The notes beneath the pieces are model-generated. The model did not search any database and was not told where the DNA came from. It saw only the letters and a program-made list of their open reading frames with translations. A program made the translations under genes and the position numbers. Below are positions 1-21,817 of a DNA stretch of 64,000 nucleotides, in pieces. The DNA is from Glandiceps talaboti. Taxonomy: Eukaryota > Hemichordata > Enteropneusta > Spengelidae. How positions within the stretch are numbered: the first letter of the stretch is position 1; each line of letters opens with the position of its first letter. The stretch is taken from assembly GCF_964340395.1 (NCBI RefSeq), contig NC_135569.1, forward strand, positions 18,336,457 through 18,400,456, written 5' to 3'.

Positions 1-442
1 TGCGCTGAGTAAATTCATGGCGTACGTCATACACAGGTCCTGATAGAGTGAAGCTAAAACCATGATCATTTTTGCTAAATACACACACTGCTGATCAACA
101 TGGAATGTCTGGAATCATTGTTCACAGCAATATTGTGATTTTAGAATGGTTAGTTTCGGTGATGTCATGATTTCACAACCCCTCTCAACTGCCTCAAATA
201 TATATCCTCTTCAAAAATTGTCATTTATGATAGCCTTGATTCGTGAGTAGCTTCCTCCTCTGTTCAAGTCTCAATATCTGCAGTTGATGTTTGATCAGTT
301 ATTTCCATATACATGGCAGAACCATTCATATCTTCTCCATGCTGAGCTCTTGTCAGACTGGCTTTGTATTGTCTTTGTTGATCCTTTGTCTTGTAACATC
401 ATGTTTATCGGGGACATCTTATCCTTGCTGCCTTCCACACTA
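1..442. other. Upstream intergenic DNA
   Basis: AT-rich sequence with no exon, repeat array or RNA gene that I can recognise. Short open frames near 284-535 have no family resemblance and overlap the left end of a repetitive element, so I do not call them genes. Confidence 0.5.
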
Positions 443-2264
443 AGGGACCGGTCGGTTTCTCCAACCTGGGGGATTCTTAAATCAGGCAGACCAAAAGTCA
501 CTGACCCCCTATCTGTAAAACCAAAAACAGGCTGACCCCCTAACCCTTAATTCTAAAACATGATCACCCCCCCCCCCCCCGCCTATATATAATATTCACA
601 TGACAGGTATTTTTTATTGTGACTCAGTGTGGGCTGCTTGACTGTCTTGCATCTACTTTATGAGATCCCAGGTTAGCACTATCATAATTATAATTATTGA
701 CTACACAGGGTAAATATATTCCAAAATGAGTTTAATAGTATCTTGGCAGTGAAAGGTAAGGGGAAAGCTTGAGAAGGGAATATGTACGTCTACTATGGGG
801 GGGGGGTCCTAGGGGGTCTCCCCTAGAAGCCCTGGGGTTTTTTCACTCTGAAAAGTCAATTTTGAGACTATTCAGACCCTTTCAGACAATAATTTCCAAG
901 CTTTACAAGACAGAACCAACATGTAAAAAGTAACTACACAGGGTTGAAATACTTTTGAAATATACTTGATAGCATCTTGACAGTAAGAGGGGAAGAGCTT
1001 GAGACTGGGATATGTCCACTTCATGTGGGGGTCTGAGGGGGTCTCCCTCTAGAAGCGCTGGAGGGTTTTTACTCATAAAACCAATTTTTAGGCTATTCAG
1101 TCTCTTTCAAGCAATAACTCAATCCATGCTTTACAAGACCATCAAGCACCATCAAGTATGAGAAACTATTCTTTATAACTTACATAGGGTTGAAATATGT
1201 TCTTAAAAAGTTAAATGGCATCATTATATACATGCAGTAAAGGTCAGCACATCTAATGGTCGTATCATTGGTAGGGGAGATTTGGAGTTTAAGACAATTT
1301 TTGACTATCTTGGCGAACATTTCACATCTTTAAATAATAATATCATCTCAAATTAGAATAGGGTGAACATATTTAAGAAAAGTTTAATACCATTATGAGG
1401 TTGTTGGTGTATCTGATTGTGGGTTGAATGTATGAGTGACCTCTGATGGGGGTGAGGGAGTCCTTGGGGTTTTCCCCCTGGCAGATCTGGATTTTTTTTA
1501 TTCTGTTAAGGCAATGTTTAAGTTATTCATAGCCTTTGAGGTAATATTTGCAAGCTTCGAAAAGCTAACATAAATGTAAGTTTTAAATGAGTTTCACATG
1601 TCACATAAAAATGGGCCCGTAACATTGGTATAGGGGCATTAATATTGCATGTATAGTAAAGTCACTGGTATGTTAGAGAACTTTAGGTAGTCATACCTAG
1701 TGTATAATAGAAACTGGAATCTGATGAGATGCAGTGATTTGTAATGTCAATAACATGTAGTGTCCAAAATAGAAAGTGTATTAATCCCTTCTGACAAGTT
1801 CATACTGACGAGTAGAATAATTAAGATTAACTTCTTTTATAAACTATGAAGATTACATTACGAAACCTTCAAGTTCACTTTTGCCCCAAAGTGCAATATA
1901 AGTGAAGCATTGATTGTGAAACAGCCAAGCATTTACATGACATGTTCTGTAACTAGTGTGGTAGCTAGGTAATACATGTATATGTATAAGTATAGTTATG
2001 TTTGAACTAATAAGTAATATTAAAGAATTCATGTAAGAAACATGGACAAGAACAAATATTTACATGTAACACATTTCAGAGAAGGCTATATGCCATTGTA
2101 GAAAAGGATTTTTTTCTTCCATCACAATCCAAAACATAATGACCCCCCCCATCCACAATTTTCAAAACAGCATGACCCCCTCCCCCTACTGCCAATTTAA
2201 AAAACAGGATGACCCCCCTACAAATCCACCGCCTCCCCCCGGCCGAAGAAACTGACCGGTCCCT
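443..2264. mobile_element. Putative non-autonomous DNA transposon with terminal inverted repeats
   Basis: The left end (443-460) reads AGGGACCGGTCGGTTTCT. The right end (2247-2264) is its reverse complement with one mismatch. Just inside both ends are C-rich motifs of the type ACAGnnTGACCCCC (about 525-590 and 2140-2220), as expected of paired subterminal repeats. The interior has no credible transposase frame. A target-site duplication is not clear (TA-rich flanks only). The family is not identified. The inverted ends are seen directly; calling it a transposon is inference. Confidence 0.6.
690..1570. repeat. Diverged direct repeats, about 235 bp, inside the inverted-repeat element
   Basis: About four diverged copies follow each other. 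Each starts near an ACACAGGGTTGAAATA-like motif (about 700, 932, 1182 and 1360). At least three continue into a G-rich block ending in a CTAGAAGCCCTGG-like motif (about 820, 1050 and 1480), then a motif like TTTCCAAGCTTTACAAGAC. They are old tandem duplications of element interior, not coding. Confidence 0.5.
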
Positions 2265-2764
2265 AGAGATTACTTTACAAATAGATGTGGGCTTTGCAAG
2301 GAGAAATTTCATTGGGTTGTAGTCTATGCTTGGAGATACTAGTTAGCAGGGATCCCCCCTCAATATTGACTTGGAAGATAAGTAGCACCACCACGGTCGA
2401 TAGTGGGGAGAGTGTGGGGGACGTTCCCCTCGAGATCTCACGGTGATCACTTTTTTTCAAAGTATAAGGACACCTAGGGGCCATTTTAGATTAAATAGTG
2501 GCGGAACATTTCAAAACTTACATAATATTGAAAGCCGATAGAGTCAGAGAACTTCAATATTTTCCCCAAATATTGCACTAAATACATTGTACATTAGTAT
2601 ATGGTTTCATTTGCACCTATAATGAGATATAAAGGCAGACACACATTTGCCTCATGATTGAATATACGGTAGGTAAATGAAGTGAACAATTGCAAACGTA
2701 CAAAGTAAACGACTGCTTCTGAGTTTTGATTTTATTCGAGTGTCAATTTTATTCTCCATATATA

Positions 2765-2816
2765 GAGAGAAAAAGAGAGAGAGAGAGAGACAGACCGACA
2801 GACAGACCGACCGACC

Positions 2817-2880
<64 letters not shown>

Positions 2881-2921
2881 GCCGGACGGACGGACGGACG
2901 GACGGACAGACAGACAGACAG

Positions 2922-3002
<81 letters not shown>
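2765..3002. repeat. (GA)n then (GACA)n microsatellite
   Basis: A short GA run passes into about 210 bp of GACA tetranucleotide repeats, with GACC and GACG variants near 2795-2815 and 2880-2905. Both strands are open in several frames (Asp-Arg-Gln-Thr or Cys-Leu-Ser-Val repeats), a trivial effect of the repeat, so no gene is called. Confidence 0.95.
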
Positions 3003-4281
3003 TCCAGAAATATTAAGGCATACACAAGCATATTCTCACCCGCCTCATCAGCTAACACGTCAATATAGCCCATAATACTTTTGGTCCCAAAATTTCAAAA
3101 AGTTTCATCGGCGGGAATGTTTCATCCCGAACCCATCCCCCCCCCACTCAGTCGCTCATTGTAGTACTTCCCTTCTGCTTTTAGAATTAGCTATATCCCA
3201 AAAAGCAAACGATCACACAAACCATCGCATCAACAGTGTAAGGAGACACTCTCCACTTATCCCACTTCCTATGTTTTTTCATGAGAAGAAGAATCACCGT
3301 CGTAGATGTATTCATGTTAGTAAACTCCTAATCTGATGAAATTAGAATGCAGTTCCATCAACTTCTCAGTTGTAATTGTAAAATGTAAACTCTAATATTT
3401 TCATCGTGATTCGTAAATTATATTTATTCATCGTAAATGTAAAAATGTTAAATTTTATCTTCCATAATTGTTATAACTGAACACTTATTCTTTTAAAAAA
3501 TGTGTGGTTCCGATTACGCTCAATTTTAGAATAGGTGAGGTGGGTAGATTTTTTAAAACTTTTTTTTTTGATTATATTTGTTTTCATGTGTGAGAGTCTA
3601 GTTCAGGTAGTTATGTTTTCCGTTGTTTTCCATATGGTCTCTGTGTTGTGTTGTTGGTTTCTTTACATCAGATGTACAGCCATCACAAATTGGAAGAACA
3701 GTTTTATATTGTCTTTTTAAGTTGATGTCAGTTTCCGCATCCACTATTTCTGGCGAGACTTCACACAATTTTCGTGATTTTATTATTTTTTTCTTGAATG
3801 TGTAAATAAAAGTTTAGGGTCGACAGTGGAAAACTAGGAGGAGGGTCGGGTAGCAGGAACCAAACACATTTTTTAAGCCTTAGGGCCTAACCTCATAATG
3901 ATATATAATGTAGTTCATGCAAGCATGAATTAAAATAAATACAAATGCGCTTAACTAGGAATGACAAAAAACAAATTGTTATAATACTATTCTCATATAA
4001 TTATGATTTCAATTTCAATAAAAGCGTTGTGCCTGTAGTTACTAGACACAGGTTTATTTGTGATCGTGATCAAAGCGTGGAGAATGTTGAGCGCCCTCTA
4101 TAGAGATGTGACAACGCCCTCTACGATTGTAACATTCTTGCTAATTAATTAGGCATAGAGTGAGCCACGTCCCAACGTTCTATATCACTTTCCTTTAATT
4201 TGTCGGGAATTTTCTTCCAGTGTTTCCTCATACATTTGCCCAGTTACTTTAGATATCCTAAATCTACAACCCATACACAAC
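3003..4281. other. Upstream region of the TDP-43 gene
   Basis: This AT-rich stretch precedes the TDP-43 start codon. No TATA box or clear initiator is placed with confidence. A pyrimidine run ending in CAG at 4211-4220 could be the acceptor of a non-coding leader exon, since vertebrate TARDBP has a non-coding first exon, but this is inference. Otherwise only short poly-T and poly-C runs are seen. Confidence 0.4.
4089..4122. promoter_or_regulatory. Two GCGCCCTCTA-like motifs (possible CTCF-core matches)
   Basis: AGCGCCCTCTA at 4090-4100 and ACGCCCTCTAC at 4114-4124 lie about 160-190 bp upstream of the TDP-43 start codon. Read on the minus strand they give TAGAGGGCG(C/T), close to the conserved centre of the CTCF motif. 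The first lacks the flanking CCAC of a full site, so binding is only a possibility. Confidence 0.25.
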
Positions 4282-15049
<10,768 letters not shown>

Positions 15050-17757
15050 ACATCAGTGCTAGTTAATTACTATGTGAGCACAGTTATATATACATTTTAA
15101 CAAAGTACAATATAGATTTCCATAGTTCAGTAAAGTCAGGTAGAGAAGTTCATCTGGCCCCTTCAGTAATTTACATATAGTTTTTCATAATTTAGTAAGG
15201 TTAGGTACAGAAGTTCATCTGGCCCTTCAATACTTTGTAACTCAGTCATGAAAATCTTAGAAAGTGTCCATACATGTCTTAGCTGTTGCCAGACATTTTA
15301 TATTTTGTATTTCACCCAAAAAAGGCAACATAAAAAATAATTTATTTTTTGTTTGATGACAGTAGATAGGATATACCAAGTAAGTCAAACTATATGCTGT
15401 GAAATTACACACAGATAGAAATCCATAAATTTTGTTTATCCATTTCTCAAAAGTTTCTTAACTGCCATATTGTAAATGATCTGATCAGTAGAACCAGAGT
15501 AATAGAAAAATGTCTTTAAACTAGAAACAAAATTATCATGTTTTGCAGTTGTTGAATATTGTGTCTTAAAGTCTCATCTCAATCAATGAATGGTCTACAT
15601 ACAGTGATCGCTCTTGACAATTGTAAACAGTTTCTTTTTGAAGCTCATTTTCCACACAAATGTATGATACAAAGCAAGTGTGGCGTAAGTTTGCAGTTAT
15701 GTGTTGATTATTCCTTTACTGTATGTAAAGCATTGGCAAGTGGCATGTGTGCACCTCTCACAAACTAGGCATGGTATGGATTGCAATGTTCCTGGAAAGG
15801 TTAAAGGACAAATGTTGAAAGCTGGCTGTGTCTGGCATGCAGAAGGTAGCTTGTTTTGTGAGAGATGGTATGAGATTTGCCAGTGTTAAATATTTACTCC
15901 AGTTGTGAAAGAGTTATGTTGATGTTGATGTACTCAAACTTAGGGAAAAAGTAATTAGAACAAAAGATATGATTTATGTCCTGACTGTTGTCATCAATGT
16001 CTGCTAAAAATGATTCAAAAACATTGAAGAACTTTGTTTCCAAGAATGAAATTCTAGATTTTCTAAGTGTATGTTGTTAAACAAGTCAGGTGTTTGATTG
16101 TTTCTTGATAATTCTGGAAGTTGACATTATGTATTATGTAAAGTTCTATATCATGTATGGTATGCAGAGAGTGACACACTATTTTGCCAAGGGGATACAA
16201 TGTACACATAAAAAGTGTGTCTCATGGAGCTGTGTGCTAACTCAAAATGGCTGAACTTCTCATGCAATGATACAAAACATCTCGCAAAGTTTTAGGTGAT
16301 GAGTTATACTAGGTAACTACTCAGAATGTATTCAAGTAATTGCCAATACGTAGTTATGACACACTTGTGTTGTGTGAGTATTTGAATAATGCCTGGCCAG
16401 CCTTACATGGGGCAGGCAGGCAGATCCATAAAACTATGAATTTAGCTGATAGATTAACCTAAGATGTATGATTACATTGATATCAAGATACTGGTTTTCA
16501 AGTGCTACATTTTCATTGACTGAGGTTCAGCTCTGTTGAGTACTGTATATACATGCAGAGAGAAGTTTTATTGACCGTTTGCAATGAATTAAGAGTGATT
16601 GCGTCATGTATCTTTTAAAGAGTTTTATGTGAGAAGGAAAGTTTGCCAATCTTCATGGTAGCTTGTCTTTTAGGAGTGAACCATTGATGTATGTAAAAGT
16701 GATGTACTGTGGAAAATTAGTCTATTTGGATTTGTTGCTCAAATTTCAACACTTGGTGTACTTTATTACTAAGATGTGCCTTGATTAATGAAAAGAAATA
16801 CAAGCAAAATAACTAAAAAAAATATTGAAATCTGTCGATTTAGATCCTTCAAAACTGTGTTTTCCACAGTACCTTTTGATTGTTTAGAAGTTGCTTTATT
16901 GTGTTAATAGTATGACTTTAAAAAACAAACTGATTGTGAACTTTTAAATTCAAGAGTGCTTGAAATGTAAGTTTGATTGTTTTGGAGAAGAGTTCGTGTT
17001 CAGGTTTTCTTTGGATGCAACAGTTGATAGTTGTAATTCAGTCACGTGTAGACTGTGTATTCTCAGTGTTCTTGAATAATATTGAGATTGAGAACAGTAT
17101 CATATTGATGTGGAACATTGAAAAGCTGCAAGTACAAATAGGATCTGAGTGGTATCCATGACGATATATGAAGACTGAGCATGTGCCACGATGAGAGGAT
17201 GATCAGGAAATGTGTGAATGCTGGATTGACTTGGGATAGTCATTGAGAAAGTCATTCATCAGCTGTGTGAATGCTCAACCGAGAGTCGATTCAGTAAATT
17301 TGTGAACATGTGACTGAGAGTTTCCCCCAGAGAAGGCCAAACAGGATAAATTGACATTGACATATTTGGAGTAGAGGCAGACTGTGAGTTGACGCTGAGT
17401 GCTTACTGACTGCTAAGAATGCTAATAACTTCAACTAGTACTTGTGTATGTTAATAACTTTTATGTAGATGTGATGATGATAATATGGTATGTTTCTCAA
17501 CATGCGAGGGGTGTAGTCTTGTATGTGATAACTCTATCTCTGTTACCATGGAGTATTTGCTCAATGTATTGGACGTTCAGATAATTTTGATGAGAAGTGT
17601 ATTAGATGTGAGAATTTAATAGAAGACTTCTGTTTGCTGTTTGTATGCATTTGTAATAGAGTTAAGTAAGATTGATGGTTTGTAGTATTTGGATTTGACA
17701 AAATGGCGTTGTGTGAGGATGCCTGTTAATATGGAATAAATGAGTATTTCTTATGAT
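15050..17757 (+). other. TARDBP: TDP-43 3' untranslated region (predicted)
   Basis: About 2.7 kb of AT-rich sequence without array repeats, running from the stop codon to a strong poly(A) signal. It contains an imperfect 60-bp duplication (15120-15175 and 15181-15235, both with GAAGTTCATCTGGCCC) and scattered UG-rich patches (for example near 16365 and 17195-17290). The end is predicted from the signal; no intron was identified. Confidence 0.6.
17735..17740 (+). terminator. Poly(A) signal AATAAA of TDP-43
   Basis: AATAAA is followed about 30 bp later by a GT-rich element (GTTTGTGTGCTGCG), the usual arrangement around an animal cleavage site. Cleavage is expected near 17755-17762. Confidence 0.65.
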
Positions 17758-17890
17758 TCAAATAGTTTGTGTGCTGCGTCTAAGTTTTACATTGATAACT
17801 ATGATAAATATCAAACTTTAAACTTTACTCCAATCATGAAAAAATGAAGTTCCATATACTATGCTTATATTGAAAGTTTGATCATAAGAA

Positions 17891-18828
17891 TTAAAGGGGA
17901 ACACCATTCTAGGAAACATTAAAGGTGAACACCATTCTAGGAAACATTAAAGGTGAACACCATTCTAGGAAACATTAAAGGGGAACACCACTATAGGAAA
18001 CATTAAAGGGGAACACCACTCCAAGAAACATTAAAGGGGAACACCACTATAGAAAACATTAAAGGGGAACACCACTATAGGAAACATTAAAGGGGAACAC
18101 CACTATAGGAAACATTAAAGGGGAACACCACTATAGAAGTCATTAAAGGGGAACACCACTCCAAGAAACATTAAAGGGGAACACCACTATAGGAAACACT
18201 GAAGGGGAACACCACTATAGGAAACATTAAAGGGGAACACCACTATAGGAAACATTAAAGGGGAACACCACTATAGGAAACACTGAAGGGGAACACCACT
18301 ATAGAAGTCATTAAAGGGGAACACCACTATAGGAAACACTGAAGGGGAACACCACTATAGGAAACATTAAAGGGGAACACCACTATAGGAAACATTAAAG
18401 GGGAACACCACTCCAAGAAACATTGAAGGGGAACACCACTGTAGGAAACATTAAAGGGGAACACCACTATAGAAAACATTAAAGGGGAACACCACTATAG
18501 GAAACATTAAAGGGGAACACCACTATAGGAAACATTAAAGGGGAAGATCACTATAGGGAACATTAAAGGGGAACACCACTATAGGAAACATTAAAGGGGA
18601 ACACCACTATAGGAAACATTAAAGGGGAAGACCACTATTGGAAACATTAAAGGGGAAGACCATTCCAGAAATTATTAAGAGGAACACCACTCTAGGAAAC
18701 ATTAAAGGGGAACACCACTCTAGGAAACATTAAAGGGGAACACCACTCCAAGGAACATTAAAGGGGAACACCACTATAGGGAACATTAAAGGGGAACACC
18801 ACTATAGGAAACATTGAAGGGGAACACC
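17891..18828. repeat. 28-bp minisatellite, about 33 copies
   Basis: The unit is AAAGGGGAACACCACTATAG followed by GAAACATT, with CTATAG/TTCTAG/TCCAAG variants and a few CACTGAAGG units. It begins about 130 bp beyond the predicted TDP-43 cleavage site. Confidence 0.95.
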
Positions 18829-19270
18829 AACAAGAAACCCAAAATTGTAACACTGTCCTAGCAATGATCCAGATGGTCATGAATATTTAGTGTTCATCTC
18901 ATGCATATGTATTTCTGCTATCTCTCATAAGGCAACACTGGATCACTGCTCGGACATTGAATGTGAAATAAGTTTCAACTCTGCATTTCTTGGCAATTGT
19001 TGATGTAAAATCATGAAATAACACGCAGTTAATGAAAGCACCTTCATTCCCTAGAGTTTGCAAAATCTGTTTAGTACAAAAATCAAGGGATGAGTTAAGA
19101 TTAAAGACAAGTTTTTGAGCTGTGCAAATTTAGAATGTTAAGTTATAATCTGAAAAAAACGGCCATTGAAATGAACATGTCACTCCTACCTGTCGCTTGG
19201 CAAATCTAGTAGCTATCACTTTACTTTCACCTACAAAGTACCTAATAGCAATATTAACCTTTCATCTAGG
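18829..19270. other. Unique intergenic spacer
   Basis: AT-rich single-copy-looking sequence between two minisatellites. No gene, RNA or element is recognised. Confidence 0.5.
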
Positions 19271-20042
19271 ACACTTTACAAATTTATGGTGAAAATAAAC
19301 ATTGATACAGTTTAGTAACACCGCATTTTACAAAGTTTTGAAATAGTGGTGAAAATAAACATTAATACAGTTTAGTAACACCGTATTTTACAAAGTTTTG
19401 AAATAGTGGTGAAAATAAACATTAATACAGTTTAGTAACACTGCATTTTACAAAGTTTTGAAATAGTGGTGAAAATAAACATTAATACAGTTTAGTAACA
19501 CCGCATTTTACAAAGTTTTGAAATAGTGGTGAAAATAAACATTAATACAGTTTAGTAACACTGCATTTTACAAAGTTTTGAAAAAGTGGTGAAAATAAAC
19601 ATTAATACAGTTTAGTAACACTGCATTTTACAAAGTTTTGAAATAGTGGTGAAAATAAACATTAATACAGTTTAGTAACACTGCATTTTACAAAGTTTTG
19701 AAATAGTGGTGAAAATAAACATTAATACAGTTAAGTAACACCATATTTTACAAAGTTTTGAAATAGTGGTGAAAATAAACATTAATACAGTTAAGTAACA
19801 CCGTATTTTACAAAGTTTTGAAATAGTGGTGAAAATAAACATTAATACAGTTAAGTAACACCGTATTTTACAAAGTTTTGAAATAGTGGTGAAAATAAAC
19901 ATTAATACAGTTTAGTAACACTGCATTTTACAAAGTTTTGAAATAGTGGTGAAAATAAACATTAATACAGTTTAGTAACACTGCATTTTACAAAGTTTTG
20001 AAATAGTGGTGAAAATAAACATTAATACAGTTTAGTAACACC
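19271..20042. repeat. 60-bp minisatellite, about 12.5 copies
   Basis: The unit includes ACACCGCATTTTACAAAGTT, TTGAAATAGTGGTGAAAATA and AACATTAATACAGTTTAGTA. Copies are highly uniform, with TTTAG/TTAAG and CCG/CTG variants. The unit length is divisible by three, which explains the open frame on the minus strand. Confidence 0.96.
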
Positions 20043-20429
20043 TCATGGCTGCTGAAAACTCAGTGTTAACTGTATAGGAGAATAAAGTATTGTCAATTGC
20101 CTTGTAAAGAAAATGATGGACCCTAAACTAGCGTTGTGTTATAAGTGGCAGGAAGTAGCTATGAGGTATGGGACAAACATTATGTTAAATTTATAGATAT
20201 TTTACATGGTGAACTATGACATGAAGTTTAGCACAGTTACTACACAGGTAAGTATATATTTGTAAGTGGCTAAAAATCTGACTGAAATATATTTTAGTTG
20301 GTAAATAAACTTGTACAGCTGTACGAAATATGGTAAAATAAATCAAATCAAATCAAATCAAATTGAATTGAATTTTTGAGTCCACATCTAAAATCCAAGC
20401 ATGTGTAATGTTTTATTTTTAGCCAGTTG
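20043..20429. other. Spacer with short (AATCA)n run
   Basis: No gene is recognised. A short run of AAATC pentamers lies at about 20340-20370 and may be the tail of an unidentified retroposed element. Confidence 0.4.
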
Positions 20430-20762
20430 GGTACTGTCAATCCGTGTGTGTACTGTCAATCTGTGTGTGTACTGTCAATCTGTTGGGTACTGTCAATCCG
20501 TGTGTGTACTGTCAATCTGTAGGGTACTGTCAATCATTGTGTGTACTGTCAATCCGTGTGTGTACTGTCAATCTGTGTGTACTGTCAATCATTGTGTGTA
20601 CTGTCAATCCGTGTGTGTACTGTCAATCTGTGTGTACTGTCAATCCATGTGTGTACTGTCAATCCGTGTGTGTACTGTCAATCTGTGTGTACTGTCAATC
20701 CATGTGTGTACTGTCAATCTGTGTGTACTGTCAATCCATGTGTGTACTGTCAATCTGTGTAT
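20430..20762. repeat. 20-22-bp minisatellite, about 16 copies
   Basis: The unit is GTACTGTCAATCYGTGTGT with a two-base length difference between copies (GTGTGTGT against GTGTGT) and C/T/A/G changes at the CCGTG, CTGTG, CATTG and CATG positions. Confidence 0.93.
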
Positions 20763-20805
20763 GTCTTCTATGAAGGCTTGTAACAATTTCAATGAATGTA
20801 TTGTT

Positions 20806-21422
20806 AGTCCCCGCCGGACGAAGTCCGGGACGGGGACTTATGGATTGGGTTCCGTCTGTCCGTCCTTCCGCAGCCGTTTCTTGGAGATGCCTGGACCGAT
20901 TTTTTTCAAACTTGGTACAGGGGCAACATACAATGGCATATATATGCACGTGAATTTGTTTCATGATACGATCCAATATGGCCACCGAGCAGCCATTTTG
21001 TTTGCAAATTTTCCCGTCTAAAGCCGTAACTCAGACGTGCTTGAACAGATCTCATTCAAAGTTGGTATTAGGACAGTGTTCTATGACATACATGTGCATA
21101 TTCATTGTTGTCATGATACGATCCAATATGGCCGCCTAGCAGCCATTTTGTTTGTGAATTTTCCATGTCCAAAGCCATAACTCAGACATGCTTGAACAAA
21201 TCTCATTCAAAGTTGGTATTAGGACAGTGTTCTATGACATACATGTGCATATCCATTTTCGTCATGATATGATCCCCCATACCCGACCCATCCTTTATTG
21301 TTGTAGGCATGTTCCATGTCCAGCGAGCAGACACAACATATCTAAGTCTGTTTGATTTAGGTTCACAAGTGTTGTTGCGTGATCAGAGTAGTGATACTTA
21401 AAACCCAATCATAGCGGGGACT
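20806..21422. mobile_element. Dispersed non-autonomous element with AGTCCCCGC inverted ends
   Basis: Starts with AGTCCCCGC (20806-20814) and ends with GCGGGGACT (21414-21422). The left end also folds on itself (AGTCCCCG at 20806-20813 against CGGGGACT at 20831-20838, with CCGGAC/GTCCGG inside). Within it, a segment of about 130 bp (CAGCCATTTTGTTTG, then AAAGCC, TAACTCAGAC, TTCAAAGTTGGTATTAGG) is repeated. No coding frame. Its general form resembles repeats common in marine invertebrate genomes; the family name is unknown to me. Confidence 0.55.
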
Positions 21423-21817
21423 GTGTCATTCTCAATGACTTGTTTTTTGCTGAAATGACCTGCATTGTAAATATTACTGATTAAAAGGTAACTTTAATTA
21501 ATAAAGGCAAATATTCATTAAATCAACATAGTCTGTCTTGTGTTTTTTCTGCAACATTAAGCTGCAACCCCCCCCCCCCCCCCCCATCAACACTTACAGA
21601 CATGGTTTAATGAACACCCCCCCCCCCCCCCCCCCCGCCTGTTTGCATAGAAGTATGTACATTAGTGTGTTCCACAACACTTACAGACATGGTTTAACAA
21701 TAGTCAAATAGAAATGTTAAAATATTGGAAGTTAGCCCCCCAAAACACCATTTAGTGTGTACACCAATATTTTCCAAGATAAGTTGAGTCTGAATGTGAC
21801 CTTGCCTCAATATTTTG
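21423..21817. other. Spacer with two poly-C runs
   Basis: Poly-C tracts of about 17 and 19 bases (near 21568 and 21617) are each next to the phrase CAACACTTACAGACATGGTTTA, which also recurs near 21675. No gene is recognised. Confidence 0.5.

Noticed and set aside
2726-3075. Open frames of Asp-Arg-Gln-Thr type
   Set aside because: They are translations of the GACA microsatellite.
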